Positions 1 to 8,367 of a stretch of 64,000 bases of DNA are shown here, piece after piece. The position numbers and the translations under genes were made by a program. The stretch covers positions 1 to 64,000 of the forward strand of contig NZ_VWWJ01000010.1 of NCBI RefSeq assembly GCF_011753055.1. The letters are read 5' to 3'. The notes below the pieces were generated by a model that made no database searches, had not been told where the DNA came from, and was given only the letters and a program-made list of their open reading frames with translations. Origin of the DNA: Burkholderia sp. Ax-1719. Its GTDB lineage: Bacteria; Pseudomonadota; Gammaproteobacteria; Burkholderiales; Burkholderiaceae. Every line of letters starts with the position of its first letter. Position 1 is the first letter of the stretch.

Positions 1-1
1 G

Positions 2-196
2 CTGGGCGGCGGCGCAGGCGCTGCGGCAGGCAATGCGATGGGCGGCCGCACGGGCGGCCTGGTGGGTGCAGCGCTGGGCGGCGGCGCGGGTTCGGCGCTC
101 GGCGGCAACATCTCGCGCTCGAACTCCTACGCGGACGACTATTCGCGCGGCTATCGCGGCAAGCATCACCACGGCAAGCGCCACCACTGGGATTGA
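2..196 (+). CDS. Glycine-zipper protein, 3' part only
   Basis: Only the last 64 codons are present, because the gene enters from the left edge. The visible protein is a run of Gly/Ala-rich zipper repeats (GGGAGAAAG, GGLVGAALGGG), then a polar tail rich in Tyr, Arg, Lys and His ending HHHGKRHHWD. Glycine-zipper segments of this type usually form paired transmembrane helices in envelope proteins, and many are stress-induced outer-membrane or periplasmic proteins. The reading frame is fixed by the TGA at 194-196; the frame that opens with ATG at 33 gives an Arg/Ala-rich translation and is not the real one. The function cannot be named, and the N-terminus with any signal peptide lies outside the window. 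Confidence 0.7.
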   Translation: MGGGAGAAAGNAMGGRTGGLVGAALGGGAGSALGGNISRSNSYADDYSRGYRGKHHHGKRHHWD

Positions 197-250
197 GCGG
201 CAGCAGCCTTTAAACCGGCTTTAAAGCCTGTTTAAAGCGATCCGCAAAGC

Positions 251-281
251 AAAACGGCACGGTTTATCCCCGTGCCGTTTT
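251..281. terminator. Bidirectional intrinsic terminator
   Basis: A perfect 12-bp inverted repeat (AAAACGGCACGG and its complement, 7-nt loop) lies between two convergent genes. T runs flank both sides, so it can end the glycine-zipper transcript on + and the chemoreceptor transcript on -. Confidence 0.85.
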
Positions 282-304
282 GCATTTCTGAAGCTGCGCG
301 AAAG

Positions 305-1837
305 TCAGGCGAGCCTGAACACGCCCACGGCTTCGCGCAGTTCGGCGGCCTGCTCCGCGAGCGCGTGCGCCGCGGCCGACGCCTCTTCGACCAGCGCCGC
401 ATTGTGCTGCGTCACCTCGTCCATCTGCGTAACGGCCACGTTCACCTGCTCGATGCCGGTGCTCTGTTCCTGCGACGCGGTGGAGATTTCATCGACGATC
501 ACGGTCACGCGCTGCACCGCGTCCACCATTTCGCCGATCACGTTGCCCGCATCGTTGACGAGCGCCGAGCCCGCATCGATGCGTTGCGCCGACGCTTCGA
601 TCAGCGACTTGATTTCCTTGGCCGCCGCGCCGCTGCGCTGCGCGAGCGTGCGCACTTCCGAGGCCACCACGGCAAAACCACGTCCCTCTTCGCCGGCGCG
701 CGCCGCCTCGACGGCCGCATTCAGCGCAAGAATGTTGGTCTGGAACGCGATGCTGTCGATCACGGCGATGATGTCGACGATCTCGCCCGAGCTGGACGCA
801 ATCCCGCGCATCGTCTCGACGACTTCGATCATCAGGTCCTTGCCGCGCGCGGCCGTGCCTGCCGCGTCGCCGGCCAGTTGCGCGGCCTGCTTGGCGTTCT
901 GCGCGTTCTGGCGCACCGTGGCCGTGAGTTCTTCCATGCTGGCCGCGGTTTCTTCGAGCGAAGCCGCCTGGTCTTCCGTGCGCGCCGACAAGCCGAGATT
1001 GCCCGCCGCGATTTCGTCGCTCGCCGATGCCACGCCCTGCGCATGACTGCGCACCTGGCTCACAACGCCCGAGAGGCTCGACTGCATGCTCTTGAGCGCG
1101 TCCAGCAGCATGGCCGTTTCGTCGCGTGCGCCGTCTTCTGCACGCACCTCGAAGGCGAGATCGCCTTGCGCCACCGCCTGGGTGCATTCGAGCGCGCGCG
1201 CCAGCGGCTTCGTCACGGTGCGGCTGAACACCCACGCGCCGGTCATCGAAACGCCCAGCGCCGCCACCATCAGGAGCGCGCTCAGCAGTGTCGCGCGATG
1301 CGCCTGCTCGGCCGCTTCGGCCGACACTTCGGCGCTTTGCGCGGCGATCTTGTGGGCGGCTTCGTCCAGCAAAGCCGCCGGGGCGCGGTCGACGCCCGCC
1401 ACCGCATGATCGCCCGCCGACGGATCGAAGCCCGCCGCCTTGAACGCCGCGAGACCGGTGCGATAACCCTGCCCCATCGTCGTGTGCGCGCTGGCGAACC
1501 GATCGATCAGATCGCGGCTTTCGCCTTCAGGCAGGCTCGATTTGAGTTGCTGGGCCAGCGTGTCCACTTCGCGCTCGCGCGTTTCGAATGCAGACCAGTG
1601 CTTGTCGAGCATGGCCGGATCCTTACCGCGCAGAAGCGTGTCCTTCCACTCCTGCACCTGCACCTTGAAGGCGAGCAGCGTCGCCATCACCGCGCGCTCG
1701 TTGGCCACGCTGTTCTGAACCGTCGTGCCATACACGTTCAGCGACTGGTTCAGCGAATAGATTCCGTAGAACGCGCCCGCGAACATCAACAGGAGCGCCG
1801 CCGCGAAGGCGAGCGGAATCTTCAGGGTCAACTTCAT
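305..1837 (-). CDS. Methyl-accepting chemotaxis protein
   Basis: Inner-membrane chemoreceptor of 510 residues that would pass ligand binding to CheA/CheW. Membrane helices lie at about 7-29 and 183-205, flanking a periplasmic domain of about 150 residues of the four-helix-bundle type. A HAMP linker follows (TKPLARAL), then a long cytoplasmic coiled coil with the highly conserved hairpin tip (AFQTNILALNAAVEAARAG). The C-terminus ends FRLA without an obvious CheR-tethering pentapeptide. I chose the ATG at 1835-1837 because AAGGAA lies about 7 nt upstream; another ATG two codons earlier is too close to that site. The frame stays open for 40 more codons but that stretch looks non-coding. It is monocistronic and ends at the shared terminator. 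The ligand is unknown; the adjacent rhamnose genes make a sugar possible, but this is only proximity. Confidence 0.93.
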   Translation of the reverse strand: MKLTLKIPLAFAAALLLMFAGAFYGIYSLNQSLNVYGTTVQNSVANERAVMATLLAFKVQVQEWKDTLLRGKDPAMLDKHWSAFETREREVDTLAQQLKSSLPEGESRDLIDRFASAHTTMGQGYRTGLAAFKAAGFDPSAGDHAVAGVDRAPAALLDEAAHKIAAQSAEVSAEAAEQAHRATLLSALLMVAALGVSMTGAWVFSRTVTKPLARALECTQAVAQGDLAFEVRAEDGARDETAMLLDALKSMQSSLSGVVSQVRSHAQGVASASDEIAAGNLGLSARTEDQAASLEETAASMEELTATVRQNAQNAKQAAQLAGDAAGTAARGKDLMIEVVETMRGIASSSGEIVDIIAVIDSIAFQTNILALNAAVEAARAGEEGRGFAVVASEVRTLAQRSGAAAKEIKSLIEASAQRIDAGSALVNDAGNVIGEMVDAVQRVTVIVDEISTASQEQSTGIEQVNVAVTQMDEVTQHNAALVEEASAAAHALAEQAAELREAVGVFRLA

Positions 1838-2104
1838 CGTCATTTCCTTGCGGTTGGCTTGCGCGGCGTCGGCGCTCGAAGCGTGAGGGATATACGCGGA
1901 ATAAGCGCGGTAATAAGGCGGCGGGAGCGATGTGAAGCGATTCGGCAGCCCTCTTGAGGCCACTGCCCCGCCATGCTATCGGCATATGCGCGCGAAACTG
2001 AAGGGCAAGCAATGACTCTTGAGAAAAGTGTTTTAATCAGACGAAATAGCTAACGAAAAAGCCGATGAAAGATTTGGTTAGAAAACGGATCGAAACGCGC
2101 AATG
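1838..2104. other. Intergenic region with upstream sequence of the chemoreceptor
   Basis: Together with the terminator below, this is a gene-free stretch of 339 bases between the chemoreceptor and the end of the rhamnose transport operon. Positions about 2020-2100 are noticeably A/T-richer than the surroundings, as expected for a promoter reading leftwards. I see no convincing gene here. Confidence 0.5.
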
Positions 2105-2131
2105 AAAAAGGCCCGGATCGTCCGGGCCTTT
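2105..2131 (-). terminator. Intrinsic terminator of the rhamnose transport operon
   Basis: An 11-bp perfect stem (AAAGGCCCGGA and its complement, TCG loop) lies 45 bases past the stop of rhaS. Read on the minus strand it is followed by TTTTT, the expected U tract. Confidence 0.85.
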
Positions 2132-2176
2132 ATTCTGCATACCAAATGAAATCGTTTTCGTCTTACTTCAAACAGA

Positions 2177-3184
2177 CTAGAAGTTGAAGTTGTCGATATT
2201 CGAAGCATCGAACGTGGTGGGCGGTCCGAGAATCACTTCGCCGCTCTTGCCGACCGTGCGTTTGCCGAGTTTGCCCGCATCAAACGTATCGCCTTCCTTG
2301 CCCGTGATGGTGCCCGAAGCAAGATTTGCAGCCGCATAGGCCGCCAGATAGCCCAATGCACCCGGGTCCCACAGCTGGAACGCCTTGACCGTGCCGTTCT
2401 TCACGAAGGCGCGCATCTGGTTCGGCGTGCCGAGTCCGGTGACCGCCACCTTGCCCTTGCTCGACGACGACGAGATATAGCGCGCGGCCGCTGCGATGCC
2501 CACCGAAGTCGGCGCAACGATCGCCTTGAGATTCGGATATGCCTGCAGCAAACCTTGCGTTTCGACGAAAGACTTCTGGTCGTCGTCATTCCCATAAGCG
2601 ATCTTCACGAGCTTCATCTTCGAATACTCGGGCTTCTTCAACTCTTCCTGCATCCACTTGATCCAGGTGTTCTGATTGGTCGCGTTAGGCGTGGCCGAAA
2701 GAATGGCGAATTCGCCTTCGTTGTTCATCAGCTTGGCCACCAGTTGAATCTGACCACGCCCGATGCTTTCGGCGTTGGCCTGATTCACGAAGATCTGGCG
2801 GCCGTCGGGCGCCGTATCGGAATCGAAGGTGACGACCTTGATGCCCTGCGCCATTGCGCGCTTCAGATACGGGACGAGCGCATTCGCGTCGTTGGCCGCG
2901 ATCACGATGGCGTCCTGATGCTGCGTGGTGAGCGTGTTGATGTACGAGACCTGCGAGGATGCGCCCGCATCCGAAGGCCCGACCACCTTGCCGTCGCCCT
3001 TGAACTCCTTGATGGCGTCCATGCCGCCGTTATCGGCGATCACTTCGTAGGGGTTGTTGATCTGCTTGGGTACGAAGGCGATTTTCAGGCCTTCCTTGAT
3101 GCCTGCTGCCTGCGCGGACAGGCCCGCGCCCAACAACATGGCGCATAGCAGCGCCGTGCAGGCGTGGCGGACTGGCTTCATCAT
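2177..3184 (-). CDS. rhaS: Rhamnose ABC transporter, substrate-binding protein
   Basis: Periplasmic sugar-binding component of 335 residues, last gene of the rhamnose uptake operon. The signal peptide covers residues 1-26 with an AQA cleavage site. The mature protein has the type I periplasmic binding fold (FVPKQINNPYEVIADNGG near the N-terminus, AIVIAANDANALVP, and the hinge-proximal QLWDPGALGYLA), matching the RhaS family and close to autoinducer-2/ribose binders. Two consecutive ATGs begin it, preceded by GAGGAGACAC. It lies 106 bases after the second permease gene. That gap could allow extra expression of the binding protein, which is normally needed in excess. L-rhamnose is inferred as ligand from family resemblance and from the mutarotase and lactonase genes in the same operon. 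Confidence 0.9.
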   Translation of the reverse strand: MMKPVRHACTALLCAMLLGAGLSAQAAGIKEGLKIAFVPKQINNPYEVIADNGGMDAIKEFKGDGKVVGPSDAGASSQVSYINTLTTQHQDAIVIAANDANALVPYLKRAMAQGIKVVTFDSDTAPDGRQIFVNQANAESIGRGQIQLVAKLMNNEGEFAILSATPNATNQNTWIKWMQEELKKPEYSKMKLVKIAYGNDDDQKSFVETQGLLQAYPNLKAIVAPTSVGIAAAARYISSSSSKGKVAVTGLGTPNQMRAFVKNGTVKAFQLWDPGALGYLAAYAAANLASGTITGKEGDTFDAGKLGKRTVGKSGEVILGPPTTFDASNIDNFNF

Positions 3185-3290
3185 GAACGTGTCTCCTCGA
3201 TGAGGGCCCGGCGTGCGCGCCGGGCAGATTGACGGCTTACTGCCTTGTTTTACTGCTTGTTTTACAGCCTTGTCTTTACTTCACTGCGTT

Positions 3291-4301
3291 TCAGCTTGCC
3301 GCGCGCGCCAGCGCACGCCGGTCGCGCAGCGTGCGCCAGCGCGCCGCGAGATTGGGAATCAGCACGGAGGCAAGCAGCAACGCGCCCGTGACGATGGTGA
3401 GCGTTTCGCTCGACACGTCCGCAAGCGTGAGCGCGTTCTTGAGCACGCCTACGATCAGCAGCGACAGCAACACGCCATACATCGAACCGCGTCCGCCAAA
3501 AATGCTCACGCCGCCGAACAGCACCGCCGCGATCACCGACAGTTCGAAGCCCTCGCCGTTATCGCCGCGTGCGCTGGTAAAACGCAGCGTATAGACGATC
3601 CCCGCGAGTGCGCTCATCACGCCCGACAGCACGAAAAGCCGCAGCTTGACGCGCGCGACGTCGATACCCGAAAACGACGCCGCCGTACTGTTCGCGCCGA
3701 TCGCATAGAGGCTGCGGCCAAACGCAGTCGCCTGCAAAAGCAGCGTGAATACCACCGCGCACGCGGCCACGATCAGAAACGGCAGCGGAATAAACGTGCT
3801 GCCCAGATTGCTCATACCGAACAGCGTGTAAGCAGGCGGAAAATCGGCAATCGCCTGATCGCCCAGCAGCACATAGGCAAGACCACGAAACAGCGCGAGC
3901 GTGCCGATGGTGACGGCCAGCGACGGCAGATTGAGCTTGACGATCACAAGGCCATTGAAAAGCCCCGCCAGGCCGCCTGCGATCACCACCAGCACCATTG
4001 CCAGCGGCATCGGCACGCCCAAATGCCAGAGCACGCCGAGCAGCGCGCTCGACGCGCCCAGCACGGAAGCAACGGACAGATCGATTTCGGCGGCGACGAT
4101 GATGAGCGTCATCGGCAACGCCATCAGCGCGACTTCGGTGAGATCGGCGAGGATGTTGCTCAGGTTCGCGCCAGTGAGAAAGACGTCGGACAGCACGCGC
4201 CCCGCGACGAGCGAGAGTACGAGGATCACCACCAGCAGCGATTCCCACCCAAGCGGCAAACCGGCGCGACGTGTCAGCAAAGCGGAATCGGGTTTAGCCA
4301 T
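3291..4301 (-). CDS. rhaQ: Rhamnose ABC transporter permease
   Basis: Integral membrane permease of 336 residues, of the RbsC/BPD_transp_2 family, with about eight to ten hydrophobic helices. Visible family features are the SLPSLAVTIGTLALFRGLAYVL stretch in its middle and the GANSTAASFSGIDVARVKL loop, the site that contacts the ATPase in this family. The start ATG overlaps the end of the other permease gene by 8 bases, so the two are translationally coupled and probably form a heterodimer. Upstream and downstream genes are the ATPase and the binding protein of the same importer. Which permease is P and which Q follows the gene order known from Rhizobium and is less certain than the function. 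Confidence 0.88.
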   Translation of the reverse strand: MAKPDSALLTRRAGLPLGWESLLVVILVLSLVAGRVLSDVFLTGANLSNILADLTEVALMALPMTLIIVAAEIDLSVASVLGASSALLGVLWHLGVPMPLAMVLVVIAGGLAGLFNGLVIVKLNLPSLAVTIGTLALFRGLAYVLLGDQAIADFPPAYTLFGMSNLGSTFIPLPFLIVAACAVVFTLLLQATAFGRSLYAIGANSTAASFSGIDVARVKLRLFVLSGVMSALAGIVYTLRFTSARGDNGEGFELSVIAAVLFGGVSIFGGRGSMYGVLLSLLIVGVLKNALTLADVSSETLTIVTGALLLASVLIPNLAARWRTLRDRRALARAAS

Positions 4302-5346
4302 GATCGCGTTTCCTCATCATGCGTTTGGCGACGGAGCGGGCCAGCAGCGTGTCGGCGGTAATGGCCGCGACGATCAGCGCGCCTTGAATGGCTTGCTCCC
4401 AGAAAGGCGAAACGTGCAGCACCACCAGCGCGATGCTGATGACGCCCAGCACTAGCGCACCCAGCGTGGCGCCGAGAATCGTGCCCACGCCGCCCGTGAT
4501 GGCGACGCTGCCCACCACAGCAGCCGCCACGACTTGAAGCTCGATGCCCTTTGCGGTGCTCGCATCGACGGTGCCGAAACGCGCCAGCCACAAAGCGCCC
4601 GCCAGGCCCGCAATCGCGCCGCTGATGACGAAACCCACGGCCACGCGGCGCTCGACGTTGATGCCGGCCAGGCGCGCGGCTTCCGGGTTCGAGCCGATGG
4701 CGTAGTATTCGCGGCCCGGCCGGAACTGTTTAAGGTAGACGGAGAGCGCAGCAAGCAGCACGATGGCGATCAGCGCGAGCACCGGCACGCCAAACAACGC
4801 GCCGGTCGCAAGGCCCGAAAACGCGTCGGGCAGGCTCGTGGCGTTGATCTGTCCGCCATGCACCCACGCATAATCTGCACCCCGAAATATATAAAGTGTC
4901 GATAGCGTGGCGACCAGCGACGGCACACGCCCCACCGCCACCAGCAGCGCGTTGATCGATCCCGCCACCATGCCAATCGCGAGGCCCGCAACCAGCGCGA
5001 CGATCACCGGCATATGCGGAAACGCCACATACAGGCTGCCGACTGCGTACGCGCTGATCCCCACCGTCGAGCCAATCGACAGATCGATATGGCGCATCAA
5101 AATCACGATCGTCATGCCCGCCGTGAGCAAGCTCACGATCGACACATTGAGCAGCACGTCGCGCAGATTCTGCAGATTGAGGAACTGCGGCTTCGCCAGC
5201 GCCGTGCCGCCGATGATCAGCAACAGCACCACAAACAGCGTGGTTTCGCGGCTTTTCGCCAGTGTCTGCGCAAACGCCGCCCCGCGCCGTGGTGCGCGCG
5301 GTTCGCCGCCGTGCAACGAATGAGGTGAAGTAGATTGACCCATCAT
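4294..5346 (-). CDS. rhaP: Rhamnose ABC transporter permease
   Basis: Second membrane subunit of the importer, 350 residues. After a charged cytoplasmic N-terminus of about 30 residues, about eight to ten hydrophobic helices follow. The loop with YAIGSNPEAARLAGI is the conserved cytoplasmic coupling segment of ribose-type permeases. The start ATG at 5344-5346 overlaps the ATPase stop codon (ATGA), and the 3' end overlaps the next permease gene by 8 bases, so ATPase and both permeases are made as a coupled set. The protein belongs in the inner membrane. Assignment to rhamnose is from operon context and resemblance to rhizobial RhaP; the family also serves ribose, xylose and AI-2. Confidence 0.88.
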   Translation of the reverse strand: MMGQSTSPHSLHGGEPRAPRRGAAFAQTLAKSRETTLFVVLLLIIGGTALAKPQFLNLQNLRDVLLNVSIVSLLTAGMTIVILMRHIDLSIGSTVGISAYAVGSLYVAFPHMPVIVALVAGLAIGMVAGSINALLVAVGRVPSLVATLSTLYIFRGADYAWVHGGQINATSLPDAFSGLATGALFGVPVLALIAIVLLAALSVYLKQFRPGREYYAIGSNPEAARLAGINVERRVAVGFVISGAIAGLAGALWLARFGTVDASTAKGIELQVVAAAVVGSVAITGGVGTILGATLGALVLGVISIALVVLHVSPFWEQAIQGALIVAAITADTLLARSVAKRMMRKRDHG

Positions 5347-6887
5347 GCTGCATGCCCCAGATGAATGTTGGCCTGACCGAGCGCGGCGCTCATGATGCGC
5401 TCCTCGTCGGCGTCGGCGCGTGCGATGTCGGCGGTAATGCGGCCTTCATGCATCACCAGCACGCGGTCGGCCATGCCCAGCACTTCGGGCAGTTCGCTCG
5501 ATATCATCAGCACCGCCATGCCCTCGCTCACGAGTTCGGCGAGTGCGCCGTAGACTTCCGCTTTCGCGCCCACGTCGATACCGCGCGTGGGTTCGTCGAT
5601 GATGAGCACCTTGGGCCCCGTCGCCAGCCATTTGCCCAGCACCACCTTCTGCTGGTTGCCGCCCGATAGCGTGCCGACCGGCGCATTCAGATCGCTGGCC
5701 TTCAGACGCAGGCGCGTGCCCCACTGCCCGGCAAGCTGCACTTCGCTGGCCGCGGAAATCAGGCCAAAACGCACCAGACGGCCCAGCACCGTGAGCGACG
5801 CATTGCGCGCGATGCTCAAATCGAGCGCGAGCCCCTGCTGCCGACGATCCTCGGGCACGAGCGCAAGCCCCGCCTTCACCGCACGCGCGGGACGGCCCAT
5901 CGCGAGCGCCTTGCCCGCCACCTGCACCTGGCCCGCATCGCAAGGATCAATGCCGAAAATCGCTCGCGCCACTTCGCTGCGGCCCGCGCCTACTAGCCCC
6001 GCGAGCGCGACGATCTCGCCTGCGCGCACGTCGAAGGCGATATCCTTGAACACACCGCGCCGCGTGAGGCCGCGCACGCGCAACATCACTTCGCCGGGTT
6101 TCACATCGGCTTTCGGATAGAAGGTAGCGAGGTCGCGGCCCACCATGCGCGCGACGATGTCCTGCGTGGTGAGCGTAGCGGTGGGCGCGTCGAACACCTT
6201 CGCGCCATCGCGCATGATGGTCACGTGCTGCGTGAGCGCGAACACTTCTTCCAGCCGGTGCGTGATGAAGAGGATGGCCACGCCGCGATCGCGCAGCTTG
6301 CGCGCTATCGTGAAGAGCCGCTCCACTTCCGGCAGCGAAAGCGCCGCCGTGGGCTCGTCCATGATGAGCACGTTGGCGTTGAGCGACAGCGCCTTGGCAA
6401 TCTCGATCACCTGCTGATCCGCAATCGATAAACCGCGCACCAGTCGCTCCGCGCGAAGATCGACGCCGAGCGTTGCGAGCAGTGCCGCCACGTCGCGATG
6501 CATCGCGTCATAGTCGATGCGGCCCATTCTGTCGAGCGGTTGACGGCCCATGAAAATGTTCTCGGCGATCGAGAGATCGAAGAACAGCGTGGGCTCCTGA
6601 TAGATCACCGCAATGCCCGCATCGCGCGCCTGCGCGGGCGTGGCGAACTGCTGCACGTTGCCGTCGATCAGCAACTCGCCGCCATCGGGACGATGCACGC
6701 CTGCGAGGATTTTCACGAGCGTTGATTTACCCGCACCATTCTCGCCCAGCAGTGCATGCACTTCGCCTGGCATGAGCACGAGCGTGCCGTCCACCAGCGC
6801 GCGCACGCGCCCGAACGACTTGCTGGCCCGTCTAAGCTCAAGACGCGGCACGCTCCCGGCGGGAGGTTGCAACGGTTTCGATTCCAC
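5343..6887 (-). CDS. rhaT: Rhamnose ABC transporter, duplicated ATPase subunit
   Basis: Cytoplasmic ATPase of 514 residues with two fused ABC domains, as in RbsA-type sugar importers. The first domain has a canonical Walker A (GENGAGKST, 48-56) and Walker B (LIMDEPTAALS). The second has a degenerate Walker A (GLVGAGRSE) but an intact signature LSGGNQQKV and Walker B (LIIDEPTRGID), the usual asymmetry of this family. I start it at a GTG (6885-6887) placed 6 nt after AGGAG. The frame is open further upstream, but that extension has no ribosome site and runs into the lactonase gene. The 3' end overlaps rhaP by 4 bases. Confidence 0.9.
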   Translation of the reverse strand: MESKPLQPPAGSVPRLELRRASKSFGRVRALVDGTLVLMPGEVHALLGENGAGKSTLVKILAGVHRPDGGELLIDGNVQQFATPAQARDAGIAVIYQEPTLFFDLSIAENIFMGRQPLDRMGRIDYDAMHRDVAALLATLGVDLRAERLVRGLSIADQQVIEIAKALSLNANVLIMDEPTAALSLPEVERLFTIARKLRDRGVAILFITHRLEEVFALTQHVTIMRDGAKVFDAPTATLTTQDIVARMVGRDLATFYPKADVKPGEVMLRVRGLTRRGVFKDIAFDVRAGEIVALAGLVGAGRSEVARAIFGIDPCDAGQVQVAGKALAMGRPARAVKAGLALVPEDRRQQGLALDLSIARNASLTVLGRLVRFGLISAASEVQLAGQWGTRLRLKASDLNAPVGTLSGGNQQKVVLGKWLATGPKVLIIDEPTRGIDVGAKAEVYGALAELVSEGMAVLMISSELPEVLGMADRVLVMHEGRITADIARADADEERIMSAALGQANIHLGHAA

Positions 6888-6940
6888 GCATGTCTCCTGA
6901 TTCGTTGCGTCCGCAATCTTCTCGCGCGGACGCTGGATCG

Positions 6941-7828
6941 CTAGATACGGTAAATGCGTTCGGCGTTGCCGCGAAAGAGCGCCGTGCGCTCGCTCTCGCT
7001 GGCATCGCTCACGATGGACGCATACGCGTGCCACAAATCGGCGTATGTACCGAATTGCCGGTCCACCGGAAAATTCGATGCGAACATCGCGCGCTGCGCG
7101 CCGAACGCATCGATCGTTTCAAGCACGTAGGGACGCAGGCTTTCCACGGTCCATTCGTGATCGAACATCGCCAGACCGCTGATCTTGACCGACACGTTCG
7201 GGCACGCCGCAAGCACACGCAGACCGTCCCTCCACGCGCGCCAACCCTGCACGCCGTTGCGGTCCACGAACATGCCTGCGTGATTGACGATGAGCGGCAC
7301 GCCGGGGTTAGCTCGCGCGAGCGCCGCGGCCTCTTCCATCTGCGACGGATAGAGTTGCAGATCGAACGACAAGCCATGCTGTTCGAGCAGCGCAAAATGC
7401 TTGCGCCACGCCGGCTCGCGCATATAGTGGCGGCCTACGTAGTCATAAAGCGGGTTGGCGTGGACGTTGAGTATCTGGCGGATGCCGCGCGTGCGTCCGA
7501 ACGCTGCGTGCGCGGCGAGAATCTCTGGCGCATTCGGCGCGCCCAGATCGACCGCAGCGACGATTGCGTTGGGAAGCCCCTTTCCCGCATCGGCGATCGA
7601 TTCGAGCCAGCGTGTCTCTTCCACTGGGTCAGCCGGATCGTGATTCGCTTCTACGTGTACGAGCTTGAGGACTTCAATATCGCCGGCCTCGCGCAGCAGA
7701 TCATCGGGTAGATAGTTATGCTTGAGATCGCGTGCATCGCCCACGAAGGACGTTCCTGGATTCGCAAGCCAGGGGTAATGATGCGTATCGAGATCCCAGA
7801 AATGAACGTGCGGATCAACCACCTGCAT
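6941..7828 (-). CDS. Amidohydrolase-family L-rhamnono-lactonase
   Basis: Predicted cytoplasmic metal-dependent lactonase of 295 residues that opens L-rhamnono-1,4-lactone to L-rhamnonate, step two of the oxidative rhamnose route (LRA2 in the yeast and bacterial naming). The amidohydrolase_2 fold is marked by the N-terminal metal motif HVHFW (residues 7-11). A WLESIADAGK segment, a VNHAGMF segment carrying a metal-binding His, and the C-terminal FASNFPVD with its Asp follow. A good ribosome site (GAGGAG) precedes the ATG. It lies 30 bases after the mutarotase and 53 before the transporter ATPase. The same family includes fuconolactonases, so specificity is inferred from its companions. Confidence 0.8.
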   Translation of the reverse strand: MQVVDPHVHFWDLDTHHYPWLANPGTSFVGDARDLKHNYLPDDLLREAGDIEVLKLVHVEANHDPADPVEETRWLESIADAGKGLPNAIVAAVDLGAPNAPEILAAHAAFGRTRGIRQILNVHANPLYDYVGRHYMREPAWRKHFALLEQHGLSFDLQLYPSQMEEAAALARANPGVPLIVNHAGMFVDRNGVQGWRAWRDGLRVLAACPNVSVKISGLAMFDHEWTVESLRPYVLETIDAFGAQRAMFASNFPVDRQFGTYADLWHAYASIVSDASESERTALFRGNAERIYRI

Positions 7829-7858
7829 GGTGTGCTCCTCGTAGCGGATCGGGTCTAA

Positions 7859-8173
7859 TCAGGGCAGATGGAACACCGGCACCAGCGGCTGCGTCACGGG
7901 CACATTGCCCTCGCCGGTCGCCATGATGTCGGCCATGTAATCCCACCATTTGCGCATGATCGCCGTCTCGGGCAGGCGGTCCATGGTGTGGACGTCGCGC
8001 CGCTTGAGCACCGCAAAGAGCGCGTGGGTGCTTTCGTCGAGAAAGATCCAGTAATCATTCACGCCCGCGTCGCGCAGCGCGCTGGCGAGTTCAGGCCAGA
8101 TTTCGCGGTGACGCCGCTCGTATTCATCCCGTTTGCCGGGATCGAGCTGCATGCGAAACGCAACTGTTTCCAT
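7859..8173 (-). CDS. rhaM: L-rhamnose mutarotase
   Basis: Cytoplasmic enzyme of 104 residues that interconverts alpha and beta anomers of L-rhamnose. The length equals that of the known RhaM family. Key motifs are visible: FRMQLDPGKRDEYERRH near the N-terminus, with the His at the position of the catalytic residue, then NDYWIFLDE, and the C-terminal KWWDYMADIM. The start ATG was chosen because GGAGAC lies about 9 nt upstream and because the family begins here; the frame extends 32 codons further without any supporting signal. It is the first gene of the uptake operon, transcribed away from the LysR regulator across a 194-base divergent region. Confidence 0.93.
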   Translation of the reverse strand: METVAFRMQLDPGKRDEYERRHREIWPELASALRDAGVNDYWIFLDESTHALFAVLKRRDVHTMDRLPETAIMRKWWDYMADIMATGEGNVPVTQPLVPVFHLP

Positions 8174-8294
8174 GATCGTGTCTCCGTCCAGCCTGGTTGC
8201 TGCGTTTTTCTGGCGTAAAAGCCGGGCATTTTTCTTAGCGTTTGCCCTAAGCTCCACGCACGTATTCACATGGTTTTGCAGCGATTCGAACGAC

Positions 8295-8300
8295 TATAAT
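8295..8300 (+). promoter_or_regulatory. Consensus -10 box upstream of the LysR gene
   Basis: A perfect TATAAT reading on the plus strand, 67 bases before the LysR start. No good -35 box is visible at the usual distance, which would suit an activator-dependent or autoregulated promoter. Confidence 0.5.
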
Positions 8301-8308
8301 TCCGGCAT

Positions 8309-8338
8309 CGATAGCCAACCAATCCGTAGTTGGGATCG
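8309..8338. promoter_or_regulatory. Imperfect inverted repeat, candidate LysR operator
   Basis: CGATAGCCAAC and GTTGGGATCG form an inverted repeat with one single-base slip and a 9-base spacer. It lies in the divergent region between the mutarotase and the LysR gene, just after the -10 box, where LysR-type regulators usually bind for autoregulation. The link is by position only. Confidence 0.45.
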
Positions 8339-8367
8339 GGCGATGCACAAACCGGATCGCAGGACTC

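Noticed and set aside
272..1957. A 561-codon open frame opposite the chemoreceptor
   Set aside because: Arg/His-rich shadow. The HAMP and signalling-tip motifs of the receptor are on the minus strand.
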